Shown: positions 1-12,669, counted from the first letter of the stretch. The stretch is 64,000 nucleotides of DNA from Henckelia pumila (GCF_033568475.1 NC_133122.1:84157442-84221441), one strand, 5' to 3'. Numbers and translations: made by a program. The notes: a model not told the origin generated them from the letters alone.

Positions 1-29
1 TTCACTCTGTTCGCTTTTGCCCCCGCACA

Positions 30-809
30 TGGAGAAAAGCCGCCAACGTTTTCTGGTGCCGACTTCAAACGTTGGCAGCAGAAGATGCTCTTCTATCTGA
101 CCACACTCAATCTGTCTAGATTTTTCTGAATGAGGATCCACTTTTCATTGTTGAAGGCGATTCTAACACCCAAAGGAGGACCGCTGTTCATGCATGGAAC
201 CCCAGTGATTTCCTGTGCAGAAACTACATCTTGAATGGCTTTGATGACACTCTCTATAGTGTCTACTCCTTTGTGAAAACTGCCAAGGAACTCTGGGATT
301 CCTTGGAAAAGAAATACAAAACTGAAGATTCTGGCATAAAGAAGTTTGTGGTTGGCAAGTTTCTGGACTTCAAGATGATCGACTCAAAAACTGTGATGAG
401 TCAAGTGCAAGAGATACAAATTATCTTGCATGACTTATTGGCCGAAGGGATGGAAATCAACGAACCATTCCAAGTCGCGTCTATCATTGAGAAGTTGCCT
501 CCACTGTGGAAAGACTTCAAGAACTACCTTAAGCACAAACGTAAGAAGTTGAAACTTGAAGATCTGATTGTGAGACTTTGCATCGAGGAGGACAACAGAA
601 ATACCGAGGCCAAATCACATAAAAAGATGATGGAAATCGAGGTCAAAGCAAATCTGGCGGAATCTAGTACAAGTCAAAAGAGGAAGCGCCCCATGATGGA
701 AAGCAAAAGGGGAAAGCGAAGAAATTCCAGGGAAGTTGCTACAACTGTGGCAAACCAAATCATATGGCAAGGGACTGCCGACTTCCAAAGAAAAACAACA
801 AAAATCTGA
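30..809 (+). pseudogene. Copia 1 gag (UBN2-type nucleocapsid precursor)
   Basis: Gag binds and packages element RNA in the cytoplasmic particle. The N-terminal stretch (about 30-128) reads as typical copia gag in a frame that needs a one-base shift near 36-42 and ends in a TGA. The main frame, 231-809, carries the helical UBN2-like body rich in Lys and Glu. A CCHC zinc knuckle (C-X2-C-X4-H-X4-C) lies at about 735-790, but in a different frame from the body, so a frameshift separates them. Family assignment rests on domain order and the knuckle. Confidence 0.8.
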
Positions 810-917
810 AACCAAGGCAAGAGAACATGGTTCAAGAAAGGTATGTACCTTTAGAATTTTTTTATATTGATTTAAGTGCCGTTATTTGTGAGACTAACAT
901 GGTGGATGATCCAAGAT

Positions 918-2399
918 GATGGTGGATCGATACCGGCTCTACGAGCCTCATTTGTGCCAAAAAAGACATGTATTCCACCTATGCCACCGTTGGAGATCGA
1001 AAGTTGTTCATGGGAAACTCTGCAACGTCTGAAATTGTTGGAGTAGGAAATGTGGTCTTGAAAATGACCTCGGGCAAAGAGGTGACGCTCAAGAATGTGC
1101 TGCATGTGCCAGAATTCGAAAGAACTTAGTTTTGGGTTCTCTTTTAAGCAAGGCAGTATTTAGAATGGTGTTTGAGTCTGATAAGTTTGTGTTGACAAAA
1201 TCCGATGTATTTGTTGGTAAAGGGTACCAAGATAATGGCCTCTTTACATTGAATGTAATGAATGTTATTCGCTCTGATGCGAAGAATAAAGTTATTGGTT
1301 CTGTTTACTTGCTTGAAAGTTATGAATTATGGCATGAACGATTAGGACATGTTAACTTCAATACGTTGCAAGGACTTGCAAATTTAAATGTAATACCAAC
1401 GTTTAAAAGAAATCCACAACATAAGTGTGAGATTTGTGTTGAAGCAAAAATGGTTAAATCTCCATTTCATTCTGTCACGAGAAGTACTACGTCACTCGAA
1501 TTAATACACACTGATGTTTGTGATTTAAAAATGGTACAAACACGAGGTGGAAATAAGTACTTTATAACATTCATTGATGACTGCAACAGATTTTGTTATG
1601 TATATTTATTGAAAAACAAATATGAAGCAATTGAAGCTTTCAAGAAATATAAGACTGAGATTTAAAATCAACAAAGTTCAAAGATTAAAATGATTCGAAG
1701 TGATCGATGTGGATAGTATGTGGCTCTTTTTGAAGAATTTTGCTCAACTTCGGGCATCATTCATCAAACAACAGCCCCTTACTCACCTCAATCTAATGGT
1801 GTTGCAGAACGCAAGAATCAAACTTTAAAAGAATGATGAACGTGTTGTTAATAAATTCTGGCTTACCTAAAAATATGTGGGGTGAAGCAATTCTCTCAGC
1901 AACTCACATTCTAAACATGATACCAATCAAAGGGAAAGATGAAACGCCATATGAACAGTGGAAAGATCGTAAACCTTCTTACCAATACCTCAAAGTGTGG
2001 GGGTGTTTGGCTAAAGTAGAAGTACCTAAGCCAAAACAAATAAAAATTGGGCCTAAAATAGTTGACTGCATATTTATTGGTTATGCATGCAATAATAGTG
2101 CATATCGATTCTTAGTGCATAAGTCAACAATTCCTGATGTAAATGAAGGCACAATCATGGAGTCAAGGAATGCTGTATTCTTTGAAAAGATATTTCCTCA
2201 TAAAGAAAGGAAAGAAATAAGTTTGAACAAGCAAACTTATGAAAATACAATTGAAAATTCACAAACCAACGATGAACCAAGACGCAGCAAGCGAGTAAGA
2301 GTTGAAAAGTCGTTTGGTCCTGATTTTCTAACATACATGTTAGATAATGAACCAAGAACTCTTCAAGAGGTTTTATCAAATCCTGAGGCTCCTTTTTGA
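918..2399 (+). pseudogene. Copia 1 protease and integrase
   Basis: The aspartic protease signature Asp-Thr-Gly-Ser is encoded at 929-940, followed by a normal-length protease region to about 1118, where one base is missing. From 1132 the GAG-pre-integrase His-His-Cys-Cys zinc site is visible (WHERLGH, then CEIC), then the first integrase Asp (HTDVCD). The second catalytic Asp lies near 1700 and the Glu (NGVAERKN) near 1800-1818, but TAA at about 1663 and TAG at about 1714 interrupt this part. The C-terminal integrase region is open from 1833 to 2399. Protease cuts the polyprotein; integrase inserts the cDNA. Neither could be made intact here. Confidence 0.85.
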
Positions 2400-3834
2400 A
2401 AGGAAGCCATACAAAATGAGATAGATTCCATCATGCATAATCATACGTGGGAGTTGGTTGATCTACCTCCGAGATGTAAACCTTTGGGATCCAAGTGGAT
2501 TCTTAAAATAAAATACAAAGAATATGGATCTATAGATAAATATAAAGTCCGACTAGTGGTTCAAGGTTTTAAAAAAAATGAAGGATATGATTTCTTCGAT
2601 ACCTACTCTCCGGTTTCTAGAATAACATCTATTCGTGTTCTCATAGCTATTGCAGCATTGCATGATCTTGAGATACACCAAATGGATGTTCAAACAACAT
2701 TTTTGAATGGATATATAAAACAACCAGAAGGGTTTATTGTACCCGAAAAAGAACAAAAGGTATGTAAACTTGTCAAGTCATTGTATGGACTTAAACAAGC
2801 ACCTAAACAGTGGCATCAAAAGTTTGACACTGCTATGTTGTCAAATGGTTTCACAATAAATGAATGTGACAAATGTGTCTATATTAAAGATACTACAAAT
2901 GCATATGTAATTTTTTGCCTTTATGTAGATGACATGTTAATCATGGGAAGCAACCATGAATTGATTGTGAAAACCAAGAAAATGTTGAGACAACATTTTG
3001 ACATGAAGTGTGATATTATTCTAGAGATTAAAGTTTCTAGAATTCCTGCTGGAATTATGTTATCCCAAACTCATTATGCAGAAAAGTTTCTCGAACGATT
3101 TAATGCCACAAATCGTCCTTTGGCTAGAACACCTATGGATTTGGGTACACATTTTGCCAAAAATAGAGGAGAACCTGTTTCACAAGTGGAGTATGCAAGG
3201 GTGATAGAAAGTTTGATGTACTTAACTAACTGTACACGTCCTGATCTTGCATATACAGCAAAAAAAACTTAGTCGGTTCACAAGTAATCCAAGTGAGGAT
3301 CATTGGAAAGCATTAATGAGAGTGCTTGGATATTTGAAATACACTTCAAGTTATGGAATAGTGTATACAAAACATCCTGCGGTCCTAGAAGGATATTGTG
3401 ATGCAAATTGGATTTCTGACACGAAAGACTTCAAGTATACTAGTGGATATGTGTTTACAACTGGTGGAGGAGCGGTGTCATGGAGATCCTATAAACAAAC
3501 TTGTATAGCTCGGTCGACTATGGAGTCCGAGTTCATTGCTTTAGATAAAGCTGGAGAAGAAGCCGAGTGGCTTCGAAATTTTCTAGAAGATATTCCTTGT
3601 TGGAATAAACCGGTGTCTTCCATTACTATTCATTATGATAGTCAGCCAGCAACAGAAAGAGCACAAAGTAGTATGTACAATGGTAAATCTCAACATATTC
3701 GTTGGAGACACAATACCATAAGACAATTGATCTCGAATGGGGTTATTTCGGTTGACTATGTGAAGTCAAAGGAAAACCTTGCGGATCCGCCTACAGAAAG
3801 TATAAATATAGATCAAATGTACAAACTACTTTGA
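2400..3834 (+). pseudogene. Copia 1 reverse transcriptase and RNase H
   Basis: RT spans about 2433-3272 with the first catalytic Asp in QMDVQTTF and the YVDD box at 2922-2933. The RNase H frame, 3247-3834, keeps its acidic residues (GYCDANW, STMESE, HYDSQ, ENLADP). The two frames are offset at a run of A at 3260-3267, a likely replication-slip frameshift; a TGA at 2397-2399 separates RT from integrase. Apart from these the 1.4-kb region is well preserved, suggesting a moderately old insertion. RT copies element RNA into cDNA and RNase H removes the template. Confidence 0.88.
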
Positions 3835-4396
3835 TGAATTGGCTTAAAATCCACAAATTAAAATATTTATAGCGGTAACCCAACCTTGAGAATATGAGAT
3901 CCCAAAACCTTGGTTCAATGAGACAACTAAGTTATAAATATTAGTTTGAGTACTTGGAATCTTTACTCACTCATTCATAGAACATCCAAGTAGAATGTAC
4001 CTGCAATATGTCGTGAGGTTAAGTTTTCTTTTAATGATTCATATATCTATGAGGTAGAGTAACACAGGATACTCTTGATATGATATCACCTATATAAGTG
4101 CAAAGTATTGGCCGCTTTGATTGAAACACTTATGAATCTAAGATATAATCCAGGGCCGAAATGGACACAACGTGAGAACAAAGTATGCTGAGTATTGTTA
4201 TGTAAATATTATTGACTTGGTTTACATAAATAGTTGTCTAGTTCAAGACATCGCGTCACTATGCAACTAATAAATCCGATAGTATTTTACTAAGGTGTGT
4301 TCAAAGCCACAAGCTACCTATCCTAATGTACCAATAACTCAAAAAAAATTTCTAGTGAAAATGCTAATATACGTGAAATTCATTCATATGGAGAAT
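3835..4396 (+). other. Copia 1 non-coding 3' internal region
   Basis: About 560 bases between the RNase H stop and the LTR hold no reading frame of note. The last bases before the LTR, ATGGAGAA, are purine-rich and probably the remnant of the polypurine tract that primes plus-strand DNA. Confidence 0.5.
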
Positions 4397-5408
4397 TGTT
4401 GGAAAAAATATTGAATGAATTGTTGGAATAAATGGCTTGAAATGGGCTTAAAATGTTTGTCCCAAAGGCTTGTCCTAAGTGTTGAAAAATTTGAATTTGG
4501 TGAAATAAATTGGAGGAAAAGCTGTCCCACATTGGAACAACTCCAATGTATTGCTCACTTTATATAATCCAACTTTGGATTATGGGATTGGGCCCTTAGG
4601 GCACCGATATTTTGTAAAGGGGCAAGACGCTAATCGATGCAACAAACACGCGCGTGCTGCCGGCCTGACCGGCGAGGCGAGGTCTTATGACACACGCGCG
4701 GTCGGTCGGCTCAGCTCGGCTCGGCGAGGTCTTATGATACTATTATTCTTTTTGGACAAAATTTAGTTAAAATAATATTTCTTATTATTTTATTGTGAGC
4801 GCTCGAGCTGCAATAAACTCCCGCCCGAGTGTAGCACCTCACCTGCAACAGTAGGTTGGCCAAAAGTCGGCCGCCCGAACGGTCAAATATTACCGCTCGG
4901 GCGCATCGTCAAATAAGCGGGCAGAAATTTTGGCAAAAGTTGGGCGCCCGAGAGGTTAAATTTAATTTTACCGCTCGAGCGCGCTGCCTGTAGTCCGAAA
5001 AGTTACGACTCTTTCTGGGCTTTTTCTGTCATGGGTTGCATCCTAAGGCCTTCAAACGTGTTGTTTCATGTATAAGTCTTTATATACGGTAGTTATAACA
5101 CATAAAAGTATACACATAATATCTGAAAACTTTATAACGTCAGATTTTTGCTTTTCTGAAAAATTCTTCCCTCTCTCTCACAAAAGTAAACACATATTTT
5201 CGTTCGACGAAGATCGAGATATTTGTTGTGCTGCTATATCTCGATTGTAAAGTCATTGTATCTTAGAGATGATTGCCGCCAACATTCAGCACTGTTAACG
5301 GGTAATTTCGTCTTGAGGATAGAGAGAATCTCTCGCCTCGACTTGTTTGATGCTATTGTTGCTGTTGTTGTTAAAGTTCTTTAGAATTCAAGCTACATCC
5401 TTATAACA
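4397..5408 (+). repeat. 3' LTR of copia 1
   Basis: Starts with TGTTGG directly after a purine-rich tract, as plant copia LTRs do. A GC-rich patch (4640-4730, 4795-4990) and transcript-start-like pyrimidine-rich stretches near 5160 fit an LTR promoter region. The end is uncertain because there is no second LTR: I place it at TTATAACA (5408); a CCAACA at 5279-5284, complementary to the first six bases, is the alternative. Confidence 0.6.
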
Positions 5409-7226
5409 GTTCTCATCTCAATGCAATCTAGCTAACTCGTGGACTGAATCTGCCAAAACAACTATATCAATGGCCTAGCCCATCCAAAAGACATCCCGGA
5501 AAATTAACGACAAGAATCTCGCCAGACCCGAAAAAATATGGATTTCAGCTGTTGTCCTTTTCTCACGTCTAAACACTTGATATTATATGAATTTAAAATG
5601 CTGAAAATAATTTTACTGGTTTTAAAATTAAAATCCCATGAAATCCTACCATTTTTGTGCAGATTTAATTTAGTTAAATGAAATCACATGAAATTCTATC
5701 AAATATCAATCTTATTTGACCAAACACTAAAATGGTATTTGAAAATTCAATCCCACCAAATCCCTTTTGCCAAATACACTGTAAGGCTTAAGTTAAGCAT
5801 TTGATGCATGGGAGCTCAATACAACATAAAGATGTGTTTTTGTTTTCAATGTTCTCATTAATGATTCATAATTTGGTCCACACCACGTGGTCAAGTTTTA
5901 TACCAAACCTCAAAACACTTGGTTATCCACTCACCAAAAATCAAATTTTTACACGAGGGTTTTGTTTGAAAAAGTACAAATTAAAAGTAATGATCATTAG
6001 TAGATTTTGATTGTTGGTAGTGCGAGAAAGACTTTTATCACAAAACACGCTTATTACCTCGAATGACATGGAATTAATGATAAAACGCGTCACCAAGTGT
6101 GTCATATATATATTGAATATTTATAGTGCTCCACTTTCAAACGATTTAATTTGCTAAAATGATACGGATATATGATATTAGCTTTTAAGGTTACTTTATT
6201 TTAGGTTAGTTTCTGTAATACTCGTGCTAAACGTGTAGTCGATAAGTTCAAATTTTGAATATTAACTATAAAATATGTTTTTTTTTTTGGTTAACTATGC
6301 AACTATTAATAGTTTGCGGGCAGATAAATTTGAGTCTAATAGATGAAAACAAACCGAATTAAATCAAATAATAGAAAAAATTACGATTCGAATTCGGATA
6401 AAATAATTCGGATGAAATTAAGTATATTAAAGTTTGAGCTCAATTTACATTCGAAAATTTCAGATACTTTAGCTCAGTTCTAAATATTTGAATCTATCCA
6501 TTAAATATTTGGGCTACGTTTACTTTAAATCATGTGATTGGGTAAGGATAGAATAAAGTATGATTATTAATATAATTTGATAGGATAAAAAGTGATTATA
6601 GATAAATAATAATATGTTTAGTTGGATGGATTAATTTTGGGATTGAAATTATACTTAAGAACAGATTACGATTTTACCCTTTAGACTAAAAATCATCTCT
6701 CAATTCTATCATTAACGTATGACACCCCTAGTCCACATTCTAATCAGAAGTATATCATTTTTCATTTAATAATATCATCGGTGGACAATGGATCTTATTT
6801 TGTGATAAGTATGATCGTGGGCAAATTGCATTCGGCGACCCACGTTTAAAATCGAATGCAAACGGGAAAAAAAAAAAAAAAGAAAAAAAAGAAGGAAGTC
6901 ACAGTCTAGCATAAAAAAAAAATGATATTGTCATTCATAATTATTTCAAAAATATAAACATGATAAAAAAACAAGAGAAAATACTCAATTACTTACCACT
7001 GTAAAATCATAGATCCATCACTACCTTATTCAACAAACTCCATTTTCATGTTCAATTAGAAATGTAAAACTACTATTACCATATGCCCCAAAAAGAAAAA
7101 AAAAACGCACTTCCACCGTAACCTACAAGAAATTTATATAGTCGTTTGCCATAAGAAATACCAAGATTAGGGCTCAAATTTATTATATATGACCTATGAA
7201 CTAAAAGGTGTCCATCTAACCAGGCT
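5409..7226. other. AT-rich intergenic DNA
   Basis: No supported gene. Two AT-rich patches look like old MITE remnants (about 5580-5790, with a phrase found in many plant MITEs, and about 6510-6670), but I cannot define their ends or target duplications. A/T homopolymers lie near 6868-6890. Confidence 0.4.
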
Positions 7227-10200
7227 TCAAACATCTTTCGCTAAACCAGAGAGATCGATCTCTTCATCAGAAGTTTTCTTGGTTTGAGCTGTGGTGCGAG
7301 GATTGCTTTCAATATGAATTCCATGCTTCTTGCGTGACGATGAAGAATCGCCATCATATATAGAAGGAAACCCAACTGAATTGAAAAACTCGTTCTTCAT
7401 TTCTTCAGCTGCCTCGAAAAAACGACCAATGCCCCCAAAGAAATTACGTTCAATGGCTTCAATATCACCACGCAGCCCAGGGAAATAAGAGCTCGATGGA
7501 GGTCTGGGATCTCCCGAGTCTACAGAGAATTGCCCTTTAGCCATTTTGTCTGTGACATCTTCCTCGACGTATTCTTCAATAGATTCAATTACCTCACTGG
7601 GACTGAGTAAAAAGAATGCAACATAAAACTAATGTATTAATATCAGACAAGGTTTGCATACGGTAATATGTTTTGATTAGAACCTGAAAACAGATCCAAC
7701 GGCAAAAAACATGGGTCTTGTATGGTATTGGTTCGGGGAAATAAAAGTAAACAGGGTCGTTCATTTTCCTTCTCTTTTCCAAGAACATATTTTTTCACTT
7801 TTGACATCTTTCCGCCTAATCAATACTTCAAAATAAATATTTTGCCACTTTCAAAAATAATATATCAAAAAGTTTTTCAACAAAAAAATATTATATTAAA
7901 ACAAATGAAATATTTTGAATTAAATTTTACCATGATTCAATATTTATAATAAAAATTTAATTTCCTCAAAACAAAACAACTATTTTGCAGAATATTTTCC
8001 CGAAACTCCCAGAAACAATCCAAACAAGCCCAAGGTGTTTCTGAATCCCGAGCATGATAGGAATGCCAAAATTTGAGGAAAAAAAATCCAAAATTGCTAC
8101 AGAATTCATGATTGGTTTGCATATTTATTCATAAGTTTATCAAATCAATTACTACGCAGTTAGTTTTTTAAAAGCAAACAGTGTCAAGCAGTTTGGTCTT
8201 CATCACCATGGCTTCATATGAGACTAATCTCAAACTCAATATGACTGAATTAAATCACAATTCTCCCCATCTTTCAATAAACTGAAAAAACGAACAAGTC
8301 TTGTAACCAGCATTCAATTGTTTGTTTCCTATAGAACGGCAATCCGACACATATTAGCTGTATCCTAATTAGATTATTCGATTTCCATTTTAAGGAAAAT
8401 TGCCGATAATAAGTATGAAGATGACCCTAAGTCCCCAACATCTCCTTTTTCAACATGAGTTGCAAATTCCACATCGATTTTAATGGTGTACTTTCAAGAA
8501 AGGAAAGAATACTGTGTAGACACTTCCCGACGTGCAATCAAAATTTTATAATCCAATTTCAGTTCCTTACAAATTTGAATAACAAAATTATATTTCAAAT
8601 CATTTAAAATATTCAGGTGGCCAACTTTAAGCATTATTTGAATTGAACGGAAGAAGGAATTTCATAAAGTTAATTGAAAATTCATAGAATACAATTTGCT
8701 AGGGGCTAGGAAGGAAGATAGTGATGCAAGATATGAACAACCCAAAACCTAAAATATAAATGAACTTTATAAAATTCCTTCTTCCATTCAATGAACTATG
8801 CAATAAATTTTTTTTAAACGTACCTACAAGATACGCTTTTTAAAAGGTATAAAATCCTAAAATCAAACTTTAATCCTTAAACTCTAAAACACCAGTCTAT
8901 TAAGAAAACCTTCAATTTGACAAGGTATGTTCAGGTGAAGGATCTTCCCCTGATGGACGGGTTGGAGGTCTACTAATATAAATCAGGCTGCTTCAAGAAA
9001 TTTTTGAGGCATCCATAGAAGGACCATTGAATAGTCGTGTTCTATAACTTAAAGGCCTAAACGTTACTCTGTACAATAATTACCCTATTTTTTTAAATTT
9101 TCATTTGTTCCCTAAATCAGCAATGAACTGCTGTATCATATGTCCCAGTTGAATACAACTGGATAGCATCTACAAAGTACACTTCATTTGTGTACACCAG
9201 GAGTTCTCATGCTTGGATTTAAAGGAATTTTTACCATGTCTCCGTGCAGGTAACTGAACTCTATGAAATTCGGTACAAGGCATACAAGATATAATGAAAA
9301 CAATTCAATCAATAGACACAAGTTTAGTTTCTTTAAGGAACTTCAAAAAGTCACAGTTTCACCAAGTTTTCTCCATTTCTCTTAGGCTTCTGTACAGGTC
9401 TACCGTCCACCCCATGATTTTTTTAATTCCTCACAAATGGTTTTTTGCACAAGACATACAAAACAAGACTGGAAAGCATCGTTGCGTCCAGGTTGAAATT
9501 ACAAATCACTTGAGCCTTGTTGTTACCAATATCAAGTAGAAGAAAGTAATGATCAAATCCAAATTATAGCTGAGGTGAAGGTCAGTGTTATGCCCCCAAT
9601 AAATTCAAAAGTTTCAACAATAGTTGCTCCTTAAATCTTTTAAATAAGTCTTATGTCCCATTTTTCACTCACCACTTTGACATGCAAAAATTAGCCTATC
9701 CGTCACCATTTCAAACAAGAAGTCCAAACTTGAGACCCACACGGATACAAAACCTGATTGCAGCTCCCACAGGTAGTATAACAGAACACATAACAAGTGT
9801 TTTCTTCATCGGAACAATAATCTCACTGCAAGCCTAATTCATAAGATTCATAACAAATGAAAAAAGGCGGATTGTTTATGCATAAAATTAGCATCCTAAG
9901 GGACATCTGAAACCAGAATAAATTCGTCAATAGATCGAACGAACCCAGTGCAACACAAACCAGTATTTCCCCACCAAAACAATAATCTAAATTCAAAACT
10001 AGAATCTACGTACCTCCCGATGCAATCTTTGAAAATCTGTTCAGTGTTATTGCACTTGCGGATGAATTTCCCAGGCTCCACTTCCTCCGTGCGGCACCGT
10101 GACGTCACGACCTTGCGGGTGGCGCAGCGGTCTCCGCGACCCTCACCTTCACGGACCACCGCAGCGCTAAAATTGCTGCCGTCACCGGAGGTGGAAGAAA

Positions 10201-10234
10201 TTTTCGAATCATCATGTTTCCACACCCAACCCAT
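7227..10234 (-). CDS. Fra a 1 / Mal d 1-associated-like protein, two exons
   Basis: Exon 1 is 10234-10014, from ATG to a GT donor (AG|GTACGT); exon 2 is 7602-7227, from an acceptor (CTCAG|T) to TGA. The joined length is 597 bases, 198 residues, with the frame kept across the phase-2 junction. I chose the ATG at 10234 because the family starts MGWVWK; an ATG 18 bases upstream is also in frame. Exon 1 has the basic Cys-containing block (TRKVV, TEEVEPGKFIRKC), exon 2 the conserved block FPGLRGDIEAIERNFFGG and the C-terminal end DLSGLAKDV. The family is conserved in plants and named for association with Bet v 1-type allergens; its biochemical role is not known to me. The family name is from memory. 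No lesion is visible; this is the only apparently intact host gene in the window. Confidence 0.8.
7603..10013 (-). other. Intron of the Fra a 1-associated-like gene
   Basis: The 2411-base intron has GT at the 5' end (10013-10012) and AG at the 3' end (7604-7603), preceded by a T-rich tract in the minus sense. It is AT-rich. I see no transposon with clear ends and no reading frame with recognisable similarity in it. Confidence 0.75.
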
Positions 10235-10828
10235 TGCTGAAAGCTGAAGCACCCTATTGAGAAGAAACTCTTGTGAAGATGAATTAATTATTTAATTTTC
10301 TTTTTTGAGTTTGGATCTTATCATATTTTTATACAAAAGAAAAAGGATTACAAGGTATATATTTCTAGGTACTAGTTGGTTCGATACAGTTGCTTCTGCC
10401 CCTTCCAAGTATTCATTATTCACGACTCGTTCTGAGTTATTTGCATTTTGGTACTTGTTTTATTGGTCTCAATATGCGACACATTTTAAATATTTCAAGA
10501 ATTAATAATTTGATCAGAAAAATTACAAAATTACGCAACAAATTATATTATTTTTTGTTATAATTCTCAATTTAGCCTTCGATTTTTTACGTGGTCCTAT
10601 TTTGTCTCTCATTTTTCAATTGATTCAATTTGATACTCCAATTTTTAAATACTTTCCGAAAAATCGATCCTTCCATCCAATTAGCTGTTAATTAAAATAG
10701 ACGGGATGGAAATACATATTATGTTTAGTTCATCTTTCTCATTTTTTATTTAATCTATTAATCTATTCCTTTTCAATACTCACAAACCTTAAGCCCTTAA
10801 TGGATTTCTTCATTACTTCTCTCATAAT
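10235..10828. other. Upstream region of the host gene
   Basis: 5' flank of the two-exon gene, expected to hold its promoter and 5' UTR. A GC-rich patch covers the start codon area and the rest is AT-rich. I could not fix a TATA box with confidence. The small plus-strand frames here have no recognisable similarity. Confidence 0.35.
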
Positions 10829-11394
10829 TAAGGGTGTTCATCGGTCGGTTCGGTTCGGTTTGGTTCGATTTTCGATTTTTTTATTTCGGTTTTTGGTTTT
10901 AGAAATATATAATCCAATATCCGAACCGTTTTCCTTCAGTTCGATTCGGTTTTCTACTAAAACGGTTCGATTATTTCAGTCGGTTAATTCGGTTTTGATA
11001 CTATTATTTTAATTAATATTATAAATATATTTTAAAATATAATACGTTATTTTTTACATGCTTTCTTTTTAAAACTTTTAATTCAAAGTCTAAATGACTA
11101 AGATAAACAACAATCAACTAAAAATTATTAAAATAATTTTTTTTATCTATTAAATATCATCTCATAAAATATATAATATAAATAAATATATCAATAAAAT
11201 TATTAATTTAATGAAATTTCAGTTTTTCGATCGGTTCGGTTTTGACATATATAATCCGAAACCGAACCAAATAAATTTCATTTTTAACATTTATATCCGA
11301 ATTAAAATTTTCGATTTTCGGTTCGGTTCGATGTTTAGTTTTTTCGGTTTAGATTTCCATTTTTTTGGTTTTATCCGAAGTTTGAACACCCTTA
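10829..11394. mobile_element. hAT-type MITE (CGGTTCGGTT-rich)
   Basis: The terminal inverted repeats TAAGGGTGTTCA and TGAACACCCTTA match exactly. Flanks are CTCATAAT (10821-10828) and CTCAAAAT (11395-11402), an 8-bp target duplication with one mismatch, the length expected for hAT elements. The subterminal parts are rich in repeats of CGGTTCGGTT on both arms. The 566-bp body has no transposase, so it depended on an element elsewhere. Confidence 0.85.
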
Positions 11395-11879
11395 CTCAAA
11401 ATACTTTAATTTTTCTTCTTCATTTGTTTTCTTCTTTTTCAGGAGAGTTGTTACTTTCTTATTGCTGGTTTTGCATATTAATAATTTAATTTCAGATTTG
11501 TATTTGCAATTTCTTTTATTTTGGTTGTTTCGAAATTCAATTTGGTTTTTTTTTAAAAAAAAAAATCATGGAGAATATATTACTTTCGGTTTTTTTATTT
11601 ATTTTATTGAGTAATATCTTCTTTGGAATCCTTCAGATTTTGATAAGCCAAACCATATTTGACTTTTAATAGTTTTAACTTTTATGCTGAATTATTTATG
11701 CCAAAACATATTTGAATTTTAATAGTTTAACTATTGTTAAGAAAATCTCCATAATCATTTATTTTTAGAGGTTGCTAGTACTATCTTACAATGAGACAAA
11801 CTTTTGAGGCTTAAATTATTGAATTGGGAAACTCGGAATAAACATTTATTTTATTTATTTGAATTTTTCAGTTTTAACA
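11395..11879. other. AT-rich spacer before pararetrovirus copy A
   Basis: Host DNA with T-rich tracts and no recognisable gene or repeat with defined ends. Confidence 0.4.
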
Positions 11880-11888
11880 TTTTTTTTC

Positions 11889-12045
11889 GGGATAAAACCC
11901 AAATACGTCCTCAAAGTTTCCTAACTTTCCCAAAAATATACTAACACTTTATTTGTTCCAATTATGTCCCTTATTTAAAAAATAGTTTCCTTAATATGTC
12001 CCCTAAACTAAAAATTGCCTATAATACCCTTATTATAACAATTAT
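11889..12045 (+). repeat. Left terminal inverted repeat of copy A
   Basis: Starts GGGATAAAACCCAAATACG and, read against the reverse complement of 19590-19743, aligns over about 150 bp; by eye the inner half is about three-quarters identical. It is built from short phrases of the kind TTCCAA-TATGTCCCT and CCTAAACTAAA. The 9 bases just outside are TTTTTTTTC (11880-11888). Confidence 0.75.
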
Positions 12046-12073
12046 AATTAATATTTCCTTGGGGCTCAAAAAA

Positions 12074-12091
12074 TGATATCAGAACCTAGGT
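12074..12091 (+). promoter_or_regulatory. Primer binding site of copy A (tRNA-iMet)
   Basis: TGATATCAGAACCTAGGT matches the plant pararetrovirus primer site, complementary to the 3' end of initiator tRNA-Met, with a few transitions from TGGTATCAGAGCC. It lies just upstream of ORF1, where minus-strand DNA synthesis starts. Confidence 0.8.
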
Positions 12092-12163
12092 AATTTTATT
12101 CAAACTTTATATTATTCGTTAAATCATACTTTTCTTTGTTGAGGAGAAGATTTTTTTACAAAA

Positions 12164-12669
12164 TATGACTTCAAACGAAGGTTTGAATCAAGAGGATTTT
12201 ATTTATAAAAAAACCTATAAACAAGTTAATCTATTCACAATAGATTACTTACAACAGGTGGTGATTACTGTTCTCAATTTTGAAGAGATAAAGAAAGATG
12301 ATTTCTAACTATCAATTTTTAAAAATTACCCCAGATTCCTCTAAACTCTCTGAAGATATTAGAGAAATTCAAAAGACGATACAATATTACAACAATCAGC
12401 TGTATGAAATACCTCGGCAGATTGGAGAAATCCTTAAGAAACAAGAAGAAATTCTTGTAACTCTAAAAGATCTTCAGACCAAAATCATAAATCTAGATTA
12501 CACTTCTAGTTCTAGAAAGAAAAATATAGGAGGAAGATTACCACTCTCGTTTGGTACCGAACCTCTGTTACATCAGAAAGGTAAAACAAAAATGGTTCAA
12601 AAACCTTTAACTGATGATGAAATAATGAATAATCTAATAAAAGCAGTATCAGAGAAAAACACTATCTGA
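12164..12669 (+). pseudogene. Copy A ORF1 (small coiled-coil protein)
   Basis: An ATG at 12164 opens a frame of 47 codons that stops at 12307; the frame 12298-12669 overlaps it by ten bases. Since both parts would make one continuous short ORF1, I infer one frameshift near 12300. The second part (123 residues) is helical, rich in Lys, Gln and Glu with heptad-like spacing, which resembles virion-associated or ORF1 proteins of the family. It ends TGATG, the last base of its stop being the first of the ORF2 start. Function is inferred from place and composition only. Confidence 0.6.

Larger units (their letters stand above)
1..5408 (+). mobile_element. Ty1/copia element 1, 5' part outside window, decayed
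   Basis: Gag, protease, integrase, reverse transcriptase and RNase H follow one another on the plus strand, which is the copia order (integrase before RT). The 5' LTR and the start of gag lie before base 1. The 3' LTR begins at 4397. The coding region is broken by several stops and frameshifts, so the element cannot make its own polyprotein, although most catalytic residues remain. I see no second LTR in the window to date it or to fix the LTR end. Confidence 0.9.

Noticed and set aside
4551..4766. 71-residue plus-strand frame in the copia 1 LTR
   Set aside because: Lies wholly in the LTR, no recognisable motif, composition set by the GC-rich LTR patch.
6510..6680. Possible MITE with a GGGCTACGTTTACTTT-like start
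   Set aside because: No matching inverted end or target duplication could be found.
7594..7788. Small frames within the intron of the host gene
   Set aside because: No similarity and they cross the 3' splice region; ordinary intron DNA.
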